From: Telmatactis stephensoni
Lineage: Eukaryota > Cnidaria > Anthozoa > Actiniaria > Isophelliidae
Direction: 5' to 3'
Assembly (NCBI GenBank): GCA_029948255.1
Contig: JALIZF010001781.1
Span: 682,001-746,000, forward strand
Length of the DNA stretch: 64,000 nt
Part shown: positions 31,266 to 42,912 of the stretch, one piece after another
Layout of the letters: each line of letters begins with the position of its first letter
Position numbering within the stretch: position 1 is the first letter of the stretch
The notes under the pieces: generated by a model
Databases searched by the model: none
What the model was told of the DNA's origin: nothing
What the model saw: only the letters and a program-made list of their open reading frames with translations
Made by a program: the position numbers and the translations under genes

Positions 31266-34200
31266 TTACTTTGCTGGACTTGGTAGCATGGAGTAGTGAG
31301 CAGCGGCACCCTCATACAGCTTAACGTTGGTGTAATCTTTGTCATGGCTCAAAATCTCAATGCGGTGGTCTACATTGTGATAGTCTGGCAACTGGACAAA
31401 CCTCTTCGCTCTGCAAAGGAGCAAACAAACTCGGATATAAGTAACATCGGGCTGGACGTATAAGCGTATAACAAATAGGATATACTGTTTTGTGAGTTTA
31501 AACTCCTAGCACTGATATAGTTTGCCTGACAAAAAGACCATCTTATTCTTTCTTAGATAAGTAAGGTTACGGATGTGTTGGTTCAGCTATACACTGCCTC
31601 TTCCCTTTGAGATCCAGATAGTTTTGGAGTCGTGTTATGACCAATCCCCACAAGTGGGCAATTGGAGTTAAGGTCACCAAATCAAACCCGCATTTTAACG
31701 CATACATACAACTTACTTGTAAGTAGTTCTAAAGTCACATCGGTAATGGCCACCTCCTTCAAGCAACAGTGCCATGTTAACATCACCCTTCAGCAGCCCA
31801 TCACGCACATACATTTTCTGAGTGGATGGCTCCCATTTCAGCGTCTTCTTCTGCATAACTGGACCATTGGGGGGAAAGTTCACCCCGTGAAAGCGAATGT
31901 CATAGACAAAACAGTCGCCTTCCATTCTGTTGAAAGGAAAGTGTATGAGACACTCAGTGTGATCAGGCAAAGATACGACAAGCAATTTCATTAACCTTCC
32001 TTATTCTAGAAAGTTTCTATTTTGCTTTTAAAGTATGTGGTTCAAACACGAATAATAACTAAAGGTTCTAGCGAATGATTGTGATTTTGACTCCACTACG
32101 CATTATAACACGCACACACAAACACAGCAGCCATTGACACTTTGGCAGGTTGGTCAGCCTGGCACACAAACTCTTTATTCGTGAAAAACAACAGACAGAA
32201 TCCCAGAACTGAATGATTACAATATGACTTAACCTAAAGCATCATAGCCGGGCACGTAAACCCAAAAACAACTTTGTGGAAAAAGGGACCGTGTACCCCC
32301 AACCATTGCTAAGATGCGAACCTTTGGGGTTTTAAGGTTTACAAAGCATGATCTCAACTGACTATATGAAAAACTGAAATTGACAAAGACGTACAGCGAG
32401 GCTGACCGTAGATGACTAACAATACAGTCAGCACCTCTTAAATACCGTACTTTTACCCTAGGGACCCCACGCTAAATACGTACGAGGATAATGCCACGTG
32501 CCGGCAAAATATTAATTTCTGCTAATCTCGTACCTCGATTCTCATAAATTACATAACTCACGCGACTGGCAGTTCGGCTTGAAAAAAGTGAAAATTAAGT
32601 GGGACCTCTTAAGGAGGCTCCATATCGAGTTTTTTTACAATGGCTGGCCAAAGAATTGTTATGAGTTTGATAGAACGTCCTTTGCACTGACACCTGTTGG
32701 CTTTGGCAACCTTTTTACTAACCTTATGTCGCTTGATACGGTACAAATGGCCTGGTCTTCAAAAGTCATGCTTCTTTCCCAGGAATAGCCCTCAGGAAAA
32801 CTTTGCTTGAAATAGTCTGGTATATCTGATGGGTATTTGGTAAATACCCTGTTGCCATAATCGAATGCTGGTGTCAAGATATCGTAAGCGAAAGGTAGAG
32901 GTGCGCCCTGTTTGACTGCAAGGTTCACAGTCTGTGTTCCCCTAAAACACAATCAGGAAATAAAAGGCGTAAGGAAATTGTTCATATGCATGCATCAGGG
33001 GTGGAAGCGGAATAATGAATCATAAATCAAGATTTGAAACTTTTAAAGAATCATGAATATTTGGGCTGAAAATTAAGGAATCAGGAATTTTGTTTCAACT
33101 CTAGGGAATCATGACGGATGTTTGCTAAAAAGCTTGTTGCAAATAGCTAAGTAGCCGTCATGTTCGTTCTCAAATCAACCAAAAGCAACACACTTTTGTT
33201 CTATTTCTCCAAACGAACAATTAAGGTGACTGGCTACTATTGGAAAAAATAATGAAAAATCGTTTAAACCACAATTTTCTGGAGCGAAATTTAATGCTGA
33301 TCCCAAAAACGAAAAGAAAAAAGGGGTATCCCGTACTCGTTTTCGAGATAATCAGCATTGAATGGATGCCTATCTCCGAATTTTCGAGGCGAAAATCGCT
33401 TAACCGGAAGTGAATAGAAGAGAAATATACAATTCACGAAATAACAGTTCTACAACTACTTCAATTGCACAAATATTAGATAACGTCGTATTCTTTGTAA
33501 TGGTATGGATAATTTTGATGTGACAGCGATAAAATACCTCCCTTTTGCATATTTTGTTCGTCAGGTCTCAACAAAAATTATCGTAAGTTCGAACAAATGT
33601 CCCTACAAAAATCCATTTTTCCATAGGCTAGAATAATAAACTTTTTTTCAAAATTTGATATAACATAGATTTTTACATGTGTTTTGAATTAAGCGAATAA
33701 AAATTATATGATCCCGTGCAAAATTAGCTTGTTTCATGCCTATGAAGTTGCTAAAAAGGCCAAAAAATGCCTTCCGGAAGTGCCGCCATCTTGAAAATAA
33801 TGACGTGAAAGCGCGAGCTCTATTCAAATTCTGTTGACGAAAACAAGCGCGCATTCACTGTTTTTTCCTAAAAAGAAAACATTTTTGCTTATTTTTCTTA
33901 TCGTTTGCTTGTTAAAATCAATGAGAACTATTTTGAAACAAAATTTTGTCAACAAACTTTAGTTTCTCAGCGTTAGTGCCCATTCGCTAGAATCTCCGCG
34001 CGCTATGACGTCCTGCGCGCGAAAGTGCGCAGTAGGCTAAAATTTCTATGGTAGCCAGTCACCTTAAAGAGTATGTCGACAAAATGAGCTCAAAAGAAGC
34101 TGTTTCTGAGTCCTTGAAGTAAAATTTTTGGCCAAGTGAACTAAATGCTTGGAATTATTTTCTTTTTTGGTGTGTAAAAGTTCAAGCGCGTTTTATTCGA

Positions 34201-35290
34201 AAACGCTTCCATAGAAATCTTTTCAACATAGTATAGTATCAGCGGAGAACTCCATCTGGATTCTATGAACCAATAAACGCGCTTTTCTACAAAACTTTAT
34301 TTCGTCTAAAAATTTCATGTTTGTGAAAACAGCAATGCCGTCACTATGAATTACTGGTAGCTCCGATCATAATGATTTAAGCGTCAAAAGAAACATGAAA
34401 CTATCCCTTGACTTGCTGTGAAATTTTTGTTTGAAATAAGGTTATTGGCCGCGACGCATTTTGCGATCAAACAGCCGCGGAGGTGCGCCTACAAACAAAA
34501 CCCAGTCGAGCCACCTTAAGCCGTTAAAAGCGTATTTATACTTTGTGTCACATTATTTATTTTCTACTTTTCTTTGTATTACCTTCAACAACACAAACGA
34601 CCCCCAATTTTAAACTAATGACCCAGTAATGATCCATGGTTTCTTAACTGTTTACAACCGACAAATTCTCGTATCAGTTTTAAATCTGATCTCGTTCAAT
34701 AAGAAAAAACCTGGACAAAAAGCAAAAAAAGACGAAAAAGAGTTTCTTAAACCTTTAACTGAGCACTTTTCGAAGCAATATGCAACCAAAAAACTGAACA
34801 CACAATGATAAATCATTTCAACTGTTTACTTACTCGTAAGGCTTGCCTTTTCCTTCTCCTTCAATCACGAAGTTGTGACCGTTTACAGCGCCTTCCATAC
34901 GCATCTTGATCTTCATGTCTGGTTTAATCACACTCTGCAGAATAAAATAGAAGTGAATCTGAGATCAACTACACTGCAAAAAACGCGCGAGTAAATTCAC
35001 TCAAAAACTTGAGTAAATCGGTGCATCCACAGTAACTCACTTATCCAAGAAAATTTACTCAGTTATTTGAGTAACTGGGTATCCTTTACTCAAATAACTG
35101 AGTAAATTTACTCGGATAAGTGAGTTACTGTGGATGCATCGATTTACTCAAGTTTTTGAGTAAATTTACTCGCGCGTTTTTGCATCTCCGTTTTTGCAGT
35201 GTACCAATCAAGAATAACCAGTAAAGTAAAGTCATTAGTAAAAAAAAATTAAGCCTTTTCCAGTGCAGCACTTACCATGATGGTAGACTT
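31266..35290 (-). CDS. GFP-like fluorescent protein, copy 2 (first ATG lost)
   Basis: Exons on the minus strand: 35276-35290, 34834-34934, 32723-32941, 31717-31926, 31266-31410. All splice sites are intact and the chromophore is Asp-Tyr-Gly. The codon that is ATG in copies 1 and 3 is AAG here (35288-35290). The second Met, last codon of exon 1 (35276-35278), is kept, so a product starting [16 protein letters not shown] is possible, four residues shorter. Differences: STQKMYV instead of STEKMYV, and AKRFVQ. Intron 2 carries a TTAA element (33225-34063), and intron 3 carries a partly deleted copy of an insertion shared with copy 3. The other N-terminal codons read Ser-Thr-Ile. Translation level may be altered; that is inference. 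Confidence 0.88.
32093..32590. mobile_element. Insertion remnant in FP copy 2 intron 3
   Basis: Shared, inverted, with 40959-41701 in copy 3 and absent from copy 1. One end (about 150 bp in copy 3) has been deleted here together with some flanking intron. It holds TTTATTCGTG (AATAAA on the other strand) near GCCTGGCACACAAACT, suggesting an LTR-type 3' end, but no clear TG..CA ends. Confidence 0.6.
33225..34063. mobile_element. TTAA-duplicating element in FP copy 2 intron 2
   Basis: Ends GGTGACTGGCTAC / GTAGCCAGTCACC, flanked by TTAA on both sides (33221-33224, 34064-34067). Copy 1 keeps the empty site AACAATTAAAGATTATGTCG. 839 bp, no long ORF. TTAA duplication fits Kolobok or piggyBac groups. 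Confidence 0.85.
34972..35205. mobile_element. Foldback MITE in FP copy 2 intron 1
   Basis: Almost perfect palindrome with ends CACTGCAAAAAACGCGCGAG and a TGCATCGATTTACTC-type interior. CACTGCAAAA ends are seen in CACTA/EnSpm-type MITEs; TA flanks the fuller copy in FP copy 3. Confidence 0.75.
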
Positions 35291-35385
35291 GTAAAGTAAG
35301 ATATCAACCTTACAGTTCTTGTTATTCTCGATCTGCTCTCTCCCAAATCACCAGGGTGAATGAGACTTTACCTCTGAGAGGGCTG

Positions 35386-35420
35386 CTATAAATCTCAATG
35401 TCACACCCACTTGAACCAAT
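35386..35420 (-). promoter_or_regulatory. FP copy 2 core promoter candidate
   Basis: TTTATAG on the minus strand at 35386-35392 and ATTGG at 35416-35420, as in copies 1 and 3. Confidence 0.4.
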
Positions 35421-36045
35421 CACAAACTGCAAACTTTTTCTATAAATTAAATCTACAATTATTCGAGAAATTAAGCTGATTAATTACTTTTGCCCTGCTC
35501 TTTGATATCGACATTTTGTCGGCAGGATTCAATAATAGGATTTTTCCTAGTGTAAATTTAGACATTTTAAGCACTGACCTCATATCCGGGGGAAAAATAA
35601 AGAACAAGAACAAGAACAACATCAACGCAGATTTATTTACTCATCAAAACTTACGTAATACATGTTGTTTTACTGCAATATAGCTTTTAATTAAAGACAT
35701 TAAAGTGCTACTGAAATTGATGAGAAAAACCCGAAAGTTAGTTTAGCTGAAACTTCATCGAATAATTCATCAAGGGTCTAATAATCACTACAAGACTAAA
35801 ATCTTTTCTCGATATTCTGAAATGCAAGAAATAATTAACACAACATACACAACTATAGCTAATTCAATTAACCTTGTCGCTGAAAAAAGCCTAAAGCCTA
35901 AAGCTTTGAGAGCGGAACCATGAAAAAATGTTTATCACCGTGACATCACTGTATGCTTGCAAATTGTACATCTTAGACACATATTCCTTAATTTCTCAGA
36001 TAGCCTACAGAGAAGTTTGTTAGTACACACAAGATATTTGAAAGG

Positions 36046-37430
36046 CTTTACACTGGAAAAAATGTTCGATTTCCATAGTATATAAAACTGAATCGTGTAA
36101 AAATCATGTAAAGATACAGTAAATTTCAATTTACATGATTGTTCCCCATTTACAGGGTTTAATTTACATGAATTTTACATACTATCAAGAGAGCATAAAT
36201 AAGAGAGGGAAACTTGTTAATGGGGCGCGCGCCGTGATGATTCCCATCTGTGCTATTTTTAGTAACCGGATGATGCGTCAGTAGCGCGCGTATTTCCGCT
36301 AAAATTTCTTTCAAAAACACAACAAAATCCTCGACGTTTTTGCCTTTTTTCTCATCAAAATCGTTCCTTTGTAATCAGAAAGTACACATTTTTGATGGTA
36401 GATAATATGAACAAGAGCAGAACTAAGATAACTTTGATTTTATTGCTGTTTTTGAAAACTCAAATCTGCACTAAACGGTTCTCTGGGTCCGGAAGTGTCA
36501 AATTATGACGCACGGGAGTAGGGTAAGACGAAAATTAAACTGCATCCGGTTACTAAAAATAGCACAGATGGGAATCATCACGGCGCGCGCCCCATTAACA
36601 AGTTTCCCTCTCTTATTTATGCTCTCTTGATACTATGGAAATTGGCAGACTAAAAAGATCATGTAAACATCATGTCAATTAGCATTTACATGGATTCAGT
36701 GACCCTGTAAATTTATTACAGATGATGCCAAAAGAACAGAAATAGTGTAAAAATCATGTAAAATAAAAGCCTGATTTGATCAACAAAATCCTGTAAAATT
36801 CCTGTAAATGTTATAGACAAACCTTGTAAATTGAATATTACATGGTTTTTTACATGGTTTTACATCTAAATTTGCATGATTTTTACAGTAAATTTACAGG
36901 CTTTTATTTTACATGATTTTTACACTATTTCTGTTCTTGTGGCATCATCTGTAATAAATTTACAGGGTCACTGAATCCATGTAAATGCTAATTGACATGA
37001 TTTTTACATGATCTTTTTTAGTCTACCAATTAAACCATTCATATAAATTAAACCCTGTAAATGGGGAACAATCATGTAAATTGAAATTTACGGTATCTTT
37101 ACATGATTTTTACATACTATGGAAATCGAACATTTTTCCCAGTGTAAAGCCTTTCAAACGGGAGTAGGGAGTAGGGTAAGACGAAAATTAAACTGCATCC
37201 GGTTACTAAAAATAGCACAGATGGGAATCATCACGGCGCGCGCCTCATTTACAAGTTTCCCTCTCTTGTTTATGCTCTCTTGATAGTATGTAAAATTCAT
37301 GTAAATTAAACCCTGTAAATGGGGAACAATCATGTAAATTGAAATTTACGGTATCTTTACATGATTTTTACACGATTTTTACATACTATGGAAATCGAAC
37401 ATTTTTTCCAGTGTAAAGCCTTCTCTGTAG
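36046..37430. repeat. Nested palindromes at the centre of the FP inverted duplication
   Basis: Three layers are visible. Outer arms are 36046-36180 against 37030-37145, with a further copy at 37290-37425 (TTTACACTGGAAAAAATG, CATGTAAATTGAAATTTAC). A GC-rich foldback spans 36182-36634 (GGGGCGCGCGCCGTGATGAT with its inverted match, and once more at 37190-37250). A third lies at 36648-37023 (GACTAAAAAGATCATGTAAA). No ORF. It separates the two FP genes, whose start codons are about 2.9 kb apart. Confidence 0.8.
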
Positions 37431-38028
37431 GCTATCTGAGAAATTAAGGAATATGTGTCCAAGATGTACAATTTGCAAGCATACAGTGATGTCACGGTGA
37501 TAAACATTTTTCATGGTTCCGCTCTCAAAGCTTTAGGCTTTAGGCTTTTTTCAGCGACAACGTTAATTGAATTAGCTATAGTTGTGATTCTTGAACATAT
37601 TTATGTTCTGTTAATTATTTCTTGCGTTTCAGAATATCGAGAAAAGATTTTAGTCTTGTAGTGATTATTAGACCCTTGATGAATTATTCGATGAAGTTTC
37701 AGCTAGACTAACTTTCGGGTTTTTCTCATCAATTTCAGTAGCACTTTAATGTCTTTAACTAAAAGCTATATTGCAGTAAAACAACATGTATTACGTAATT
37801 TTTGATGCGTGAATAAATCTGCGTTGATGTTGTTCTTGTTCTTGTTCTTTATTTTTTCCCCGGATATGAGGTCAGTGCTTAAAATGTCTAAATTTACACT
37901 AGGAAAAATCCTATTATTGAATCCTGCCGACAAAATGTCGATATCAAAGAGCAGGGCAAAAGTACTTAATCAGCTTAATTTCTGGAATAATTGTAGATTT
38001 AATTTATAGAAAAAGTTTGCAGTTTGTG

Positions 38029-38065
38029 ATTGGTTCACTAGTGGGTGTGACATTGAGGTTTATAG
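38029..38065 (+). promoter_or_regulatory. FP copy 3 core promoter candidate
   Basis: ATTGG at 38029-38033 and TTTATAG at 38059-38065, about 95 bp before the ATG at 38161. Confidence 0.4.
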
Positions 38066-38160
38066 CAGCTTTCTCAGAGGTAAAGTCTCATTCACCCTGG
38101 TGATTTGGGAGAGAGCAGATCGAGAATAACAAGAACTGTAAGGTTGATATCTTACTTTAC

Positions 38161-41100
38161 ATGTCTACCACCATGGTAAGTGCTGCACTGGAAAACGTTT
38201 AATTTTGTTTTTCACTTATGACTTTACTTTACTGGTTATTCTTGATTGGTACACTGCAAAAACGCACGAGTAAATTTACTCAAAAACTTGAGTAAATCGG
38301 TGCATCCACAGTAACTCACTTATTCGAGTAAATTTACTCAGTTATTTGAGTAAAGGATACCCAGTTACTCAAATAACTGAGTAAATTTTCTTGGATAAGT
38401 GAGTTACTGTGGATGCACCGATTTACTCAAGTTTTTGAGTGAATTTACTCGCGCGTTTTTTGCAGTGTAGTTGATCTCAGATTCACTTCTATTTTATTCT
38501 GCAGAGTGTGATTAAACCAGACATGAAGATCAAGATGCGTATGGAAGGCGCTGTAAACGGTCACAACTTCGTGATTGAAGGAGAAGGAAAAGGCAAGCCT
38601 TACGAGTAAGTAAACAGTTGAAATGATTTATCATTGTGTGTTCAGTTTTATGGTTGCATATTGCTTCGAAAAGTGCTCAGTTAAAGGTTTAAGAAAACTC
38701 TTTTTCGTCTTTTTTTCCCTTTTGTCCAGGTTTTTTCTTCATTGAACGAGATCAGATTTAATACCGATAGTCCAGGAAAATGGACGTGCAGAATTGCTCA
38801 AATTTGTGTAAAATTACAAGCATGAAATTTGGCACACTGATAGAGGTTAATGACCCGAGTAATTCAAGAGGTGGAGCCACGCCCAGAAATCAATTACTTA
38901 GATACCGATATTCTTGGAATTAATTATCCCAGAAACAAAGATAAACAGTATCTAGTGTTAATGCAAAAGGGTGTAATTAAGGATAGTGATAAGGTAGAGT
39001 ATACTGAGTAATTTTTGATTGACAGCCCCTTAATGCTACTTGGAGAACTATAGCTATGAAATACATTATAATAAATGTAATTGATACAAAAGGTTTTTCC
39101 TTTTGTGGTGTCTATGTGAAATCTTGCACAATGTGTAATCCTAGATATGGAGCCACGCTTAAAAACAAGTACTTCCAGTTTCATAACAATGGAATATATA
39201 ATTTAAAAAATCGAGCAAAATAAACCCTTAATTTTAGTTTATCAGCAGGTAATATAATTCAAAATGTAATAAGCATAAAGCCACGCCCTAACAGAGTACT
39301 TACAGAATTTTAGTTATGGTATAATGTATATCAATGTATAAAAAAATTAAGTCGATTACTAAACGAAAAGTGGCGGCAGAATTAAAAGAAACTGCAACTA
39401 TTAATCTGTAAGTACTTTTATAGGACGTAGTTCTATGCTAATCATGTCTTGAATTCATTTATTTTATTAATGATTTCACTATTACGGTTATACACTAAAA
39501 CTGCAAGTATATTTTGCCGATTTTATTAAGGATATATTCAATTACTATTAAACTGGAAGTGCTTGTTCTTAGGTGTGGCTCCATATCTAGGATTACTTTG
39601 CATTTGGGCCTAAGCCTTTAACAATGTGCAAGATTTCACATTGACACTACAAGAGGAAAAACCTGTTAGTTATGTATAGTTATGTATTCCATAGCTATAG
39701 TTCTCAAAGTAGCATTTAGGGGGCGTGGCTCTCAATCAAAAATTACTCAGAATACTCTACCTTATCACTATCCTTCATTACACCTTTTTGTATTCATTGG
39801 ATGCTCTTTATCTTTGTTTCTGAGATAATTAATTCCACAAATGATATCGATAAGAAAGTAATTGATTTTTGGGCGTGGCTCCACCTCCAGAATTACTCAG
39901 GACATGAACCTCTATCGGTGTGCCAAATGTCATGCTTGTTACACAAATTTGAACAATTCCACATTAAAGCTGCACCATTTTCCTGGACTACGAGAATTTG
40001 TCGGTTGTAAACAGTTAAGGAATCATGGGTCATTACTCAGGCGCTCCGCAGGATGCCTGAGTTTAAGATTGGGGGTCGTTTGTGTTGTTTTCGCGTTCAT
40101 TCACAAATCGCCGTCGAGGCTCTAAATCGCATGCGTAAATTCTAAGTGCATGCGTAGAATAAGCCATTTATAAGTACATGGTTGTGTAGGGTGATTTAAC
40201 GAAGGTTTCGTCGTTGAAAACTAAAAGATGTCAAGCGTTTTCGAACGGGTTAGTCCGCGAAGTTTACTAGAGATCAATTTACGAGTGGATCTATCGAGAA
40301 CCATGGTATATATTAAATGAGCTATCTATCGATTCAAAATGTTATGAAATACAATTACAAATTGACAAATCATGTTTACACCTACGAAATGTGACTCTAA
40401 GGATCAAACTGTTGCTGTAATCGCCTATTTTAATAGCCAAATACTTCGTGTTTAATTTTCAGCCCAAATATTCATGATTCTTTAACAGTTTCAAATCTTG
40501 ATTCATGATTCAGTTATTCCGCTTCCACCCCCGATGCATATGAACAATTTCCTTACGCCTTTTATTTCCTGATTGTGTTTTAGGGGAACACAGACTGTGA
40601 ACCTTGCAGTCAAACAGGGCGCACCTCTACCTTTCGCTTACGATATCTTGACACCAGCATTCGATTATGGCAACAGGGTATTTACCAAATACCCATCAGA
40701 TATACCAGACTATTTCAAGCAAAGTTTTCCTGAGGGGTATTCCTGGGAAAGAAGCATGACTTTTGAAGACCAGGCCATTTGTACCGTATCAAGCGACATA
40801 AGGTTAGTAAAAAGGTTGCGCCAAAGCCAACGGGTGTCAGTGCAAGGGACGTTCTATCAAACTCATAACAATTCTTTGGCCAGCGATTGTAAAAAACTCA
40901 ATCGAGCCTCCTTAAGAGGTCCCACTCCAACAACTCGCGGATTTGCAATGAACGAGTCAAATTTACCATTTTGAGCAACTTTCGCCAAACATTTGTTAGA
41001 GCAAAAATCGATATAGTAAAGCAAACTAGAGTCTCATTTGATGCTTAATTTTCACTTTTTTCAAGCCGAACTGCCAGTAGCGTGAGTTATGTAATTTATG

Positions 41101-42541
41101 AGAATCGAGGCACGAGATTAGCAGAAATTAATATTTTGCCGGCACGTGGCATTATCCTCGTGCGTATTTGGCGCCGTGGGGTCCTTAGGGGCGGGTAAGG
41201 TCGCACTGTCTCGGAAGATGCCATTCAACTGGTTTATTACCATAGAATCTAAACAAAAGAAACTTTTGAAAATAGCAATAATAACAATAGATTCTTATGT
41301 TGCATCGAACCAATGAGAAAAGACATTCCGAGTAAGTACAGCCCTACTGATTTAAGGGGTGCTGACTGTTGTTAGTCATCTACGGTCAGCCTCGCTGTAC
41401 TTCTTTGTCAATTTTAGTTTTTCATATAGTTACTAGCTGAGATCATGCTTTGTAAACCTTAAAACCCCAAAGGTTCGCATCTTAGCATTGGTTGGGGGTA
41501 CATGGTCCCTTTTTCCACAAAGTGGTTTTTGGGTTTACGTGTCCGGCTATGATGCTTTAGGTTAAGTCATATCATTGTAATCATTCAGTTCTGGGATTGT
41601 GTCTGTTGTTTTTCACGAATAAAGAGTTTGTGTGCCAGGCTGACCAACCTGCCCAAGCGTCAATGGCTGCTGTGTTTGTGTGTGTGTTATAATGCGTAGT
41701 GGAGTCAAAATCACAATCATTCATTCGCTAGAACCTTTAGTTATTATTCGTGTTTGAACCGCATACTTTAAAAGCAAAATAGAAACTTTCTAGAATAAGG
41801 AAGGTTAATGAAATTGCTTGTCGTATCTTTGCCTGATCACACTGAGTGTCTCATGCACTTATTCCCTTTCAACAGAATGGAAGGCGACTGTTTTGTCTAT
41901 GACATTCGCTTTCACGGGGTAAACTTTCCCCCCAATGGTCCAGTTATGCAGAAGAAGACGCTGAAATGGGAGCCATCCACTGAGAAAATGTATGTGCGTG
42001 ATGGGCTGCTGAAGGGTGATGTTAACATGGCACTGTTGCTTGAAGGAGGTGGCCATTACCGAAGTGACTTTAGAACTACGTACAAGTAAGTTGCATTGTA
42101 TGTATGCGTTAGAATGCGGGTTTGATTTGGTGACCTTAACTCCAATTGCCCACTTGTGGGGATTGGTCATAACACGACTCCAAAACTATCTGGATCTCAA
42201 AGGGAAGAGGCAGTGTACAGCTGAACCAACACATCCATAACCTTACTTATCTAAGAGAGAATAAGATGATCTTTTTGTCAGGCAAACTATATCAGTGCTA
42301 GGAGTTTAAACTCACAAAACAGTATATCCTATTTGTTATACGCTTATACGTCCAGCCCGATGTTACTTATATCCGAGTTTGTTTGCTCCTTTGCAGAGCG
42401 AAGAAGTTTGTCCAGTTGCCAGACTATCACAATGTAGACCACCGCATTGAGATTTTGAGCCATGACAAAGATTACACCAACGTCAAGCTGTATGAAGGTG
42501 CCGCTGCTCACTACTCCATGCTACCAAGTCCAGCAAAGTAA
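38161..42541 (+). CDS. GFP-like fluorescent protein, copy 3
   Basis: Exons 38161-38175, 38505-38605, 40584-40802, 41876-42085, 42397-42541 (690 nt, 229 aa). Donors and acceptors are GT-AG; phases are 0, 2, 2, 2 in order, the same as in copies 1 and 2. Start [20 protein letters not shown], chromophore Asp66-Tyr67-Gly68, Arg95 and Glu215 present, end MLPSPAK. Distinctive changes: [10 protein letters not shown] (Ser where copies 1 and 2 have Cys) and AKKFVQ. Intron 2 holds a 1.2-kb TA-flanked element not found in copies 1 or 2, and intron 3 holds the full version of the insertion shared with copy 2. It lies head to head with copy 2, so both may share regulatory sequence. Function: cell pigment and light response, by family. 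Confidence 0.94.
38252..38468. mobile_element. Foldback MITE in FP copy 3 intron 1
   Basis: Palindrome of about 215 bp ending CACTGCAAAAACGCACGAGT / GCGCGTTTTTTGCAGTG, flanked by TA. Partner of the copies in FP 1 and 2. Confidence 0.75.
38770..39988. mobile_element. TA-flanked foldback element in FP copy 3 intron 2
   Basis: Ends GTCCAGGAAAATGG / CCATTTTCCTGGAC with long imperfect arms (shared phrases AGAGGTGGAGCCACGCCC and its inverse GGGCGTGGCTCCACCTC). TA lies at 38768-38769 and 39989-39990. Copies 1 and 2 have the uninterrupted site in TACGAGAATTTGTCGG on this strand. 1219 bp, no long ORF. Confidence 0.88.
40959..41701. mobile_element. Insertion in FP copy 3 intron 3, shared with copy 2
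   Basis: Flanked by GAGTC on both sides (40954-40958, 41702-41706); copy 1 has the sequence once. It contains AATAAAGAGTTTGTGTGCC near its 3' end, which looks like an LTR polyadenylation region. Exact family unknown. Confidence 0.65.
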
Positions 42542-42589
42542 AGCCAAGACGACATCAAGGAGAAAAAAGTGCTTCTCGTTTTTGTTGAT

Positions 42590-42640
42590 GTCTTTTGTTT
42601 TGTTTTGTTTTGTTTTGTTTTGTTTTGTTTTGTGTTGTTT
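42590..42640 (+). repeat. (TTTTG)n microsatellite in the FP copy 3 3' UTR
   Basis: About nine TTTTG-type units start roughly 50 bp after the stop codon. Confidence 0.9.
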
Positions 42641-42912
42641 TTTTTCAAGTTGTCAAGTTTTCAAGTTATCCTTATGATGTAATCCCGCAATTTGCAATAA
42701 TATTAAAATGAGGTTTTAAATTTTAACCACAAACTTCAACTTTAATTTTTCTATCTAGATTTTAGTCCCTAACAAATCTTTGTATCGAGAGTATCAAACA
42801 CATGACGCCCATATGGCCGCTCGTGCCGTTGCCGTGCGACAGGGATTGCGACCTCAAAGTGGACCAGTAACCACATTTTCAAGTTTCTGCAGCAATTGCT
42901 TCTTTAGATAGG

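Larger units (their letters stand above)
30719..36050 (-). repeat. FP segmental duplication block, copy 2
   Basis: Matches copy 1 (from about 4974) and, inverted, copy 3 (up to about 42912), in exons and most introns. It begins at CTGACACCATCACACGTAAT. Copy-specific differences are listed with the insertions. Confidence 0.85.
37430..42912 (+). repeat. FP segmental duplication block, copy 3 (inverted)
   Basis: Inverted relative to block 2. Homology starts at TTCTCTGTAGGCTATCTGAG and stops at about 42912 (AAGTTTCTGCAGCAATTGCT). A 30-bp stretch present on the copy 2 side (about 36019-36048) is missing here. Confidence 0.85.

Noticed and set aside
36182..36634. CpG-rich promoter between FP genes
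   Set aside because: The GC-rich part is a foldback repeat present again at 37190-37250 and shows no core promoter motifs.
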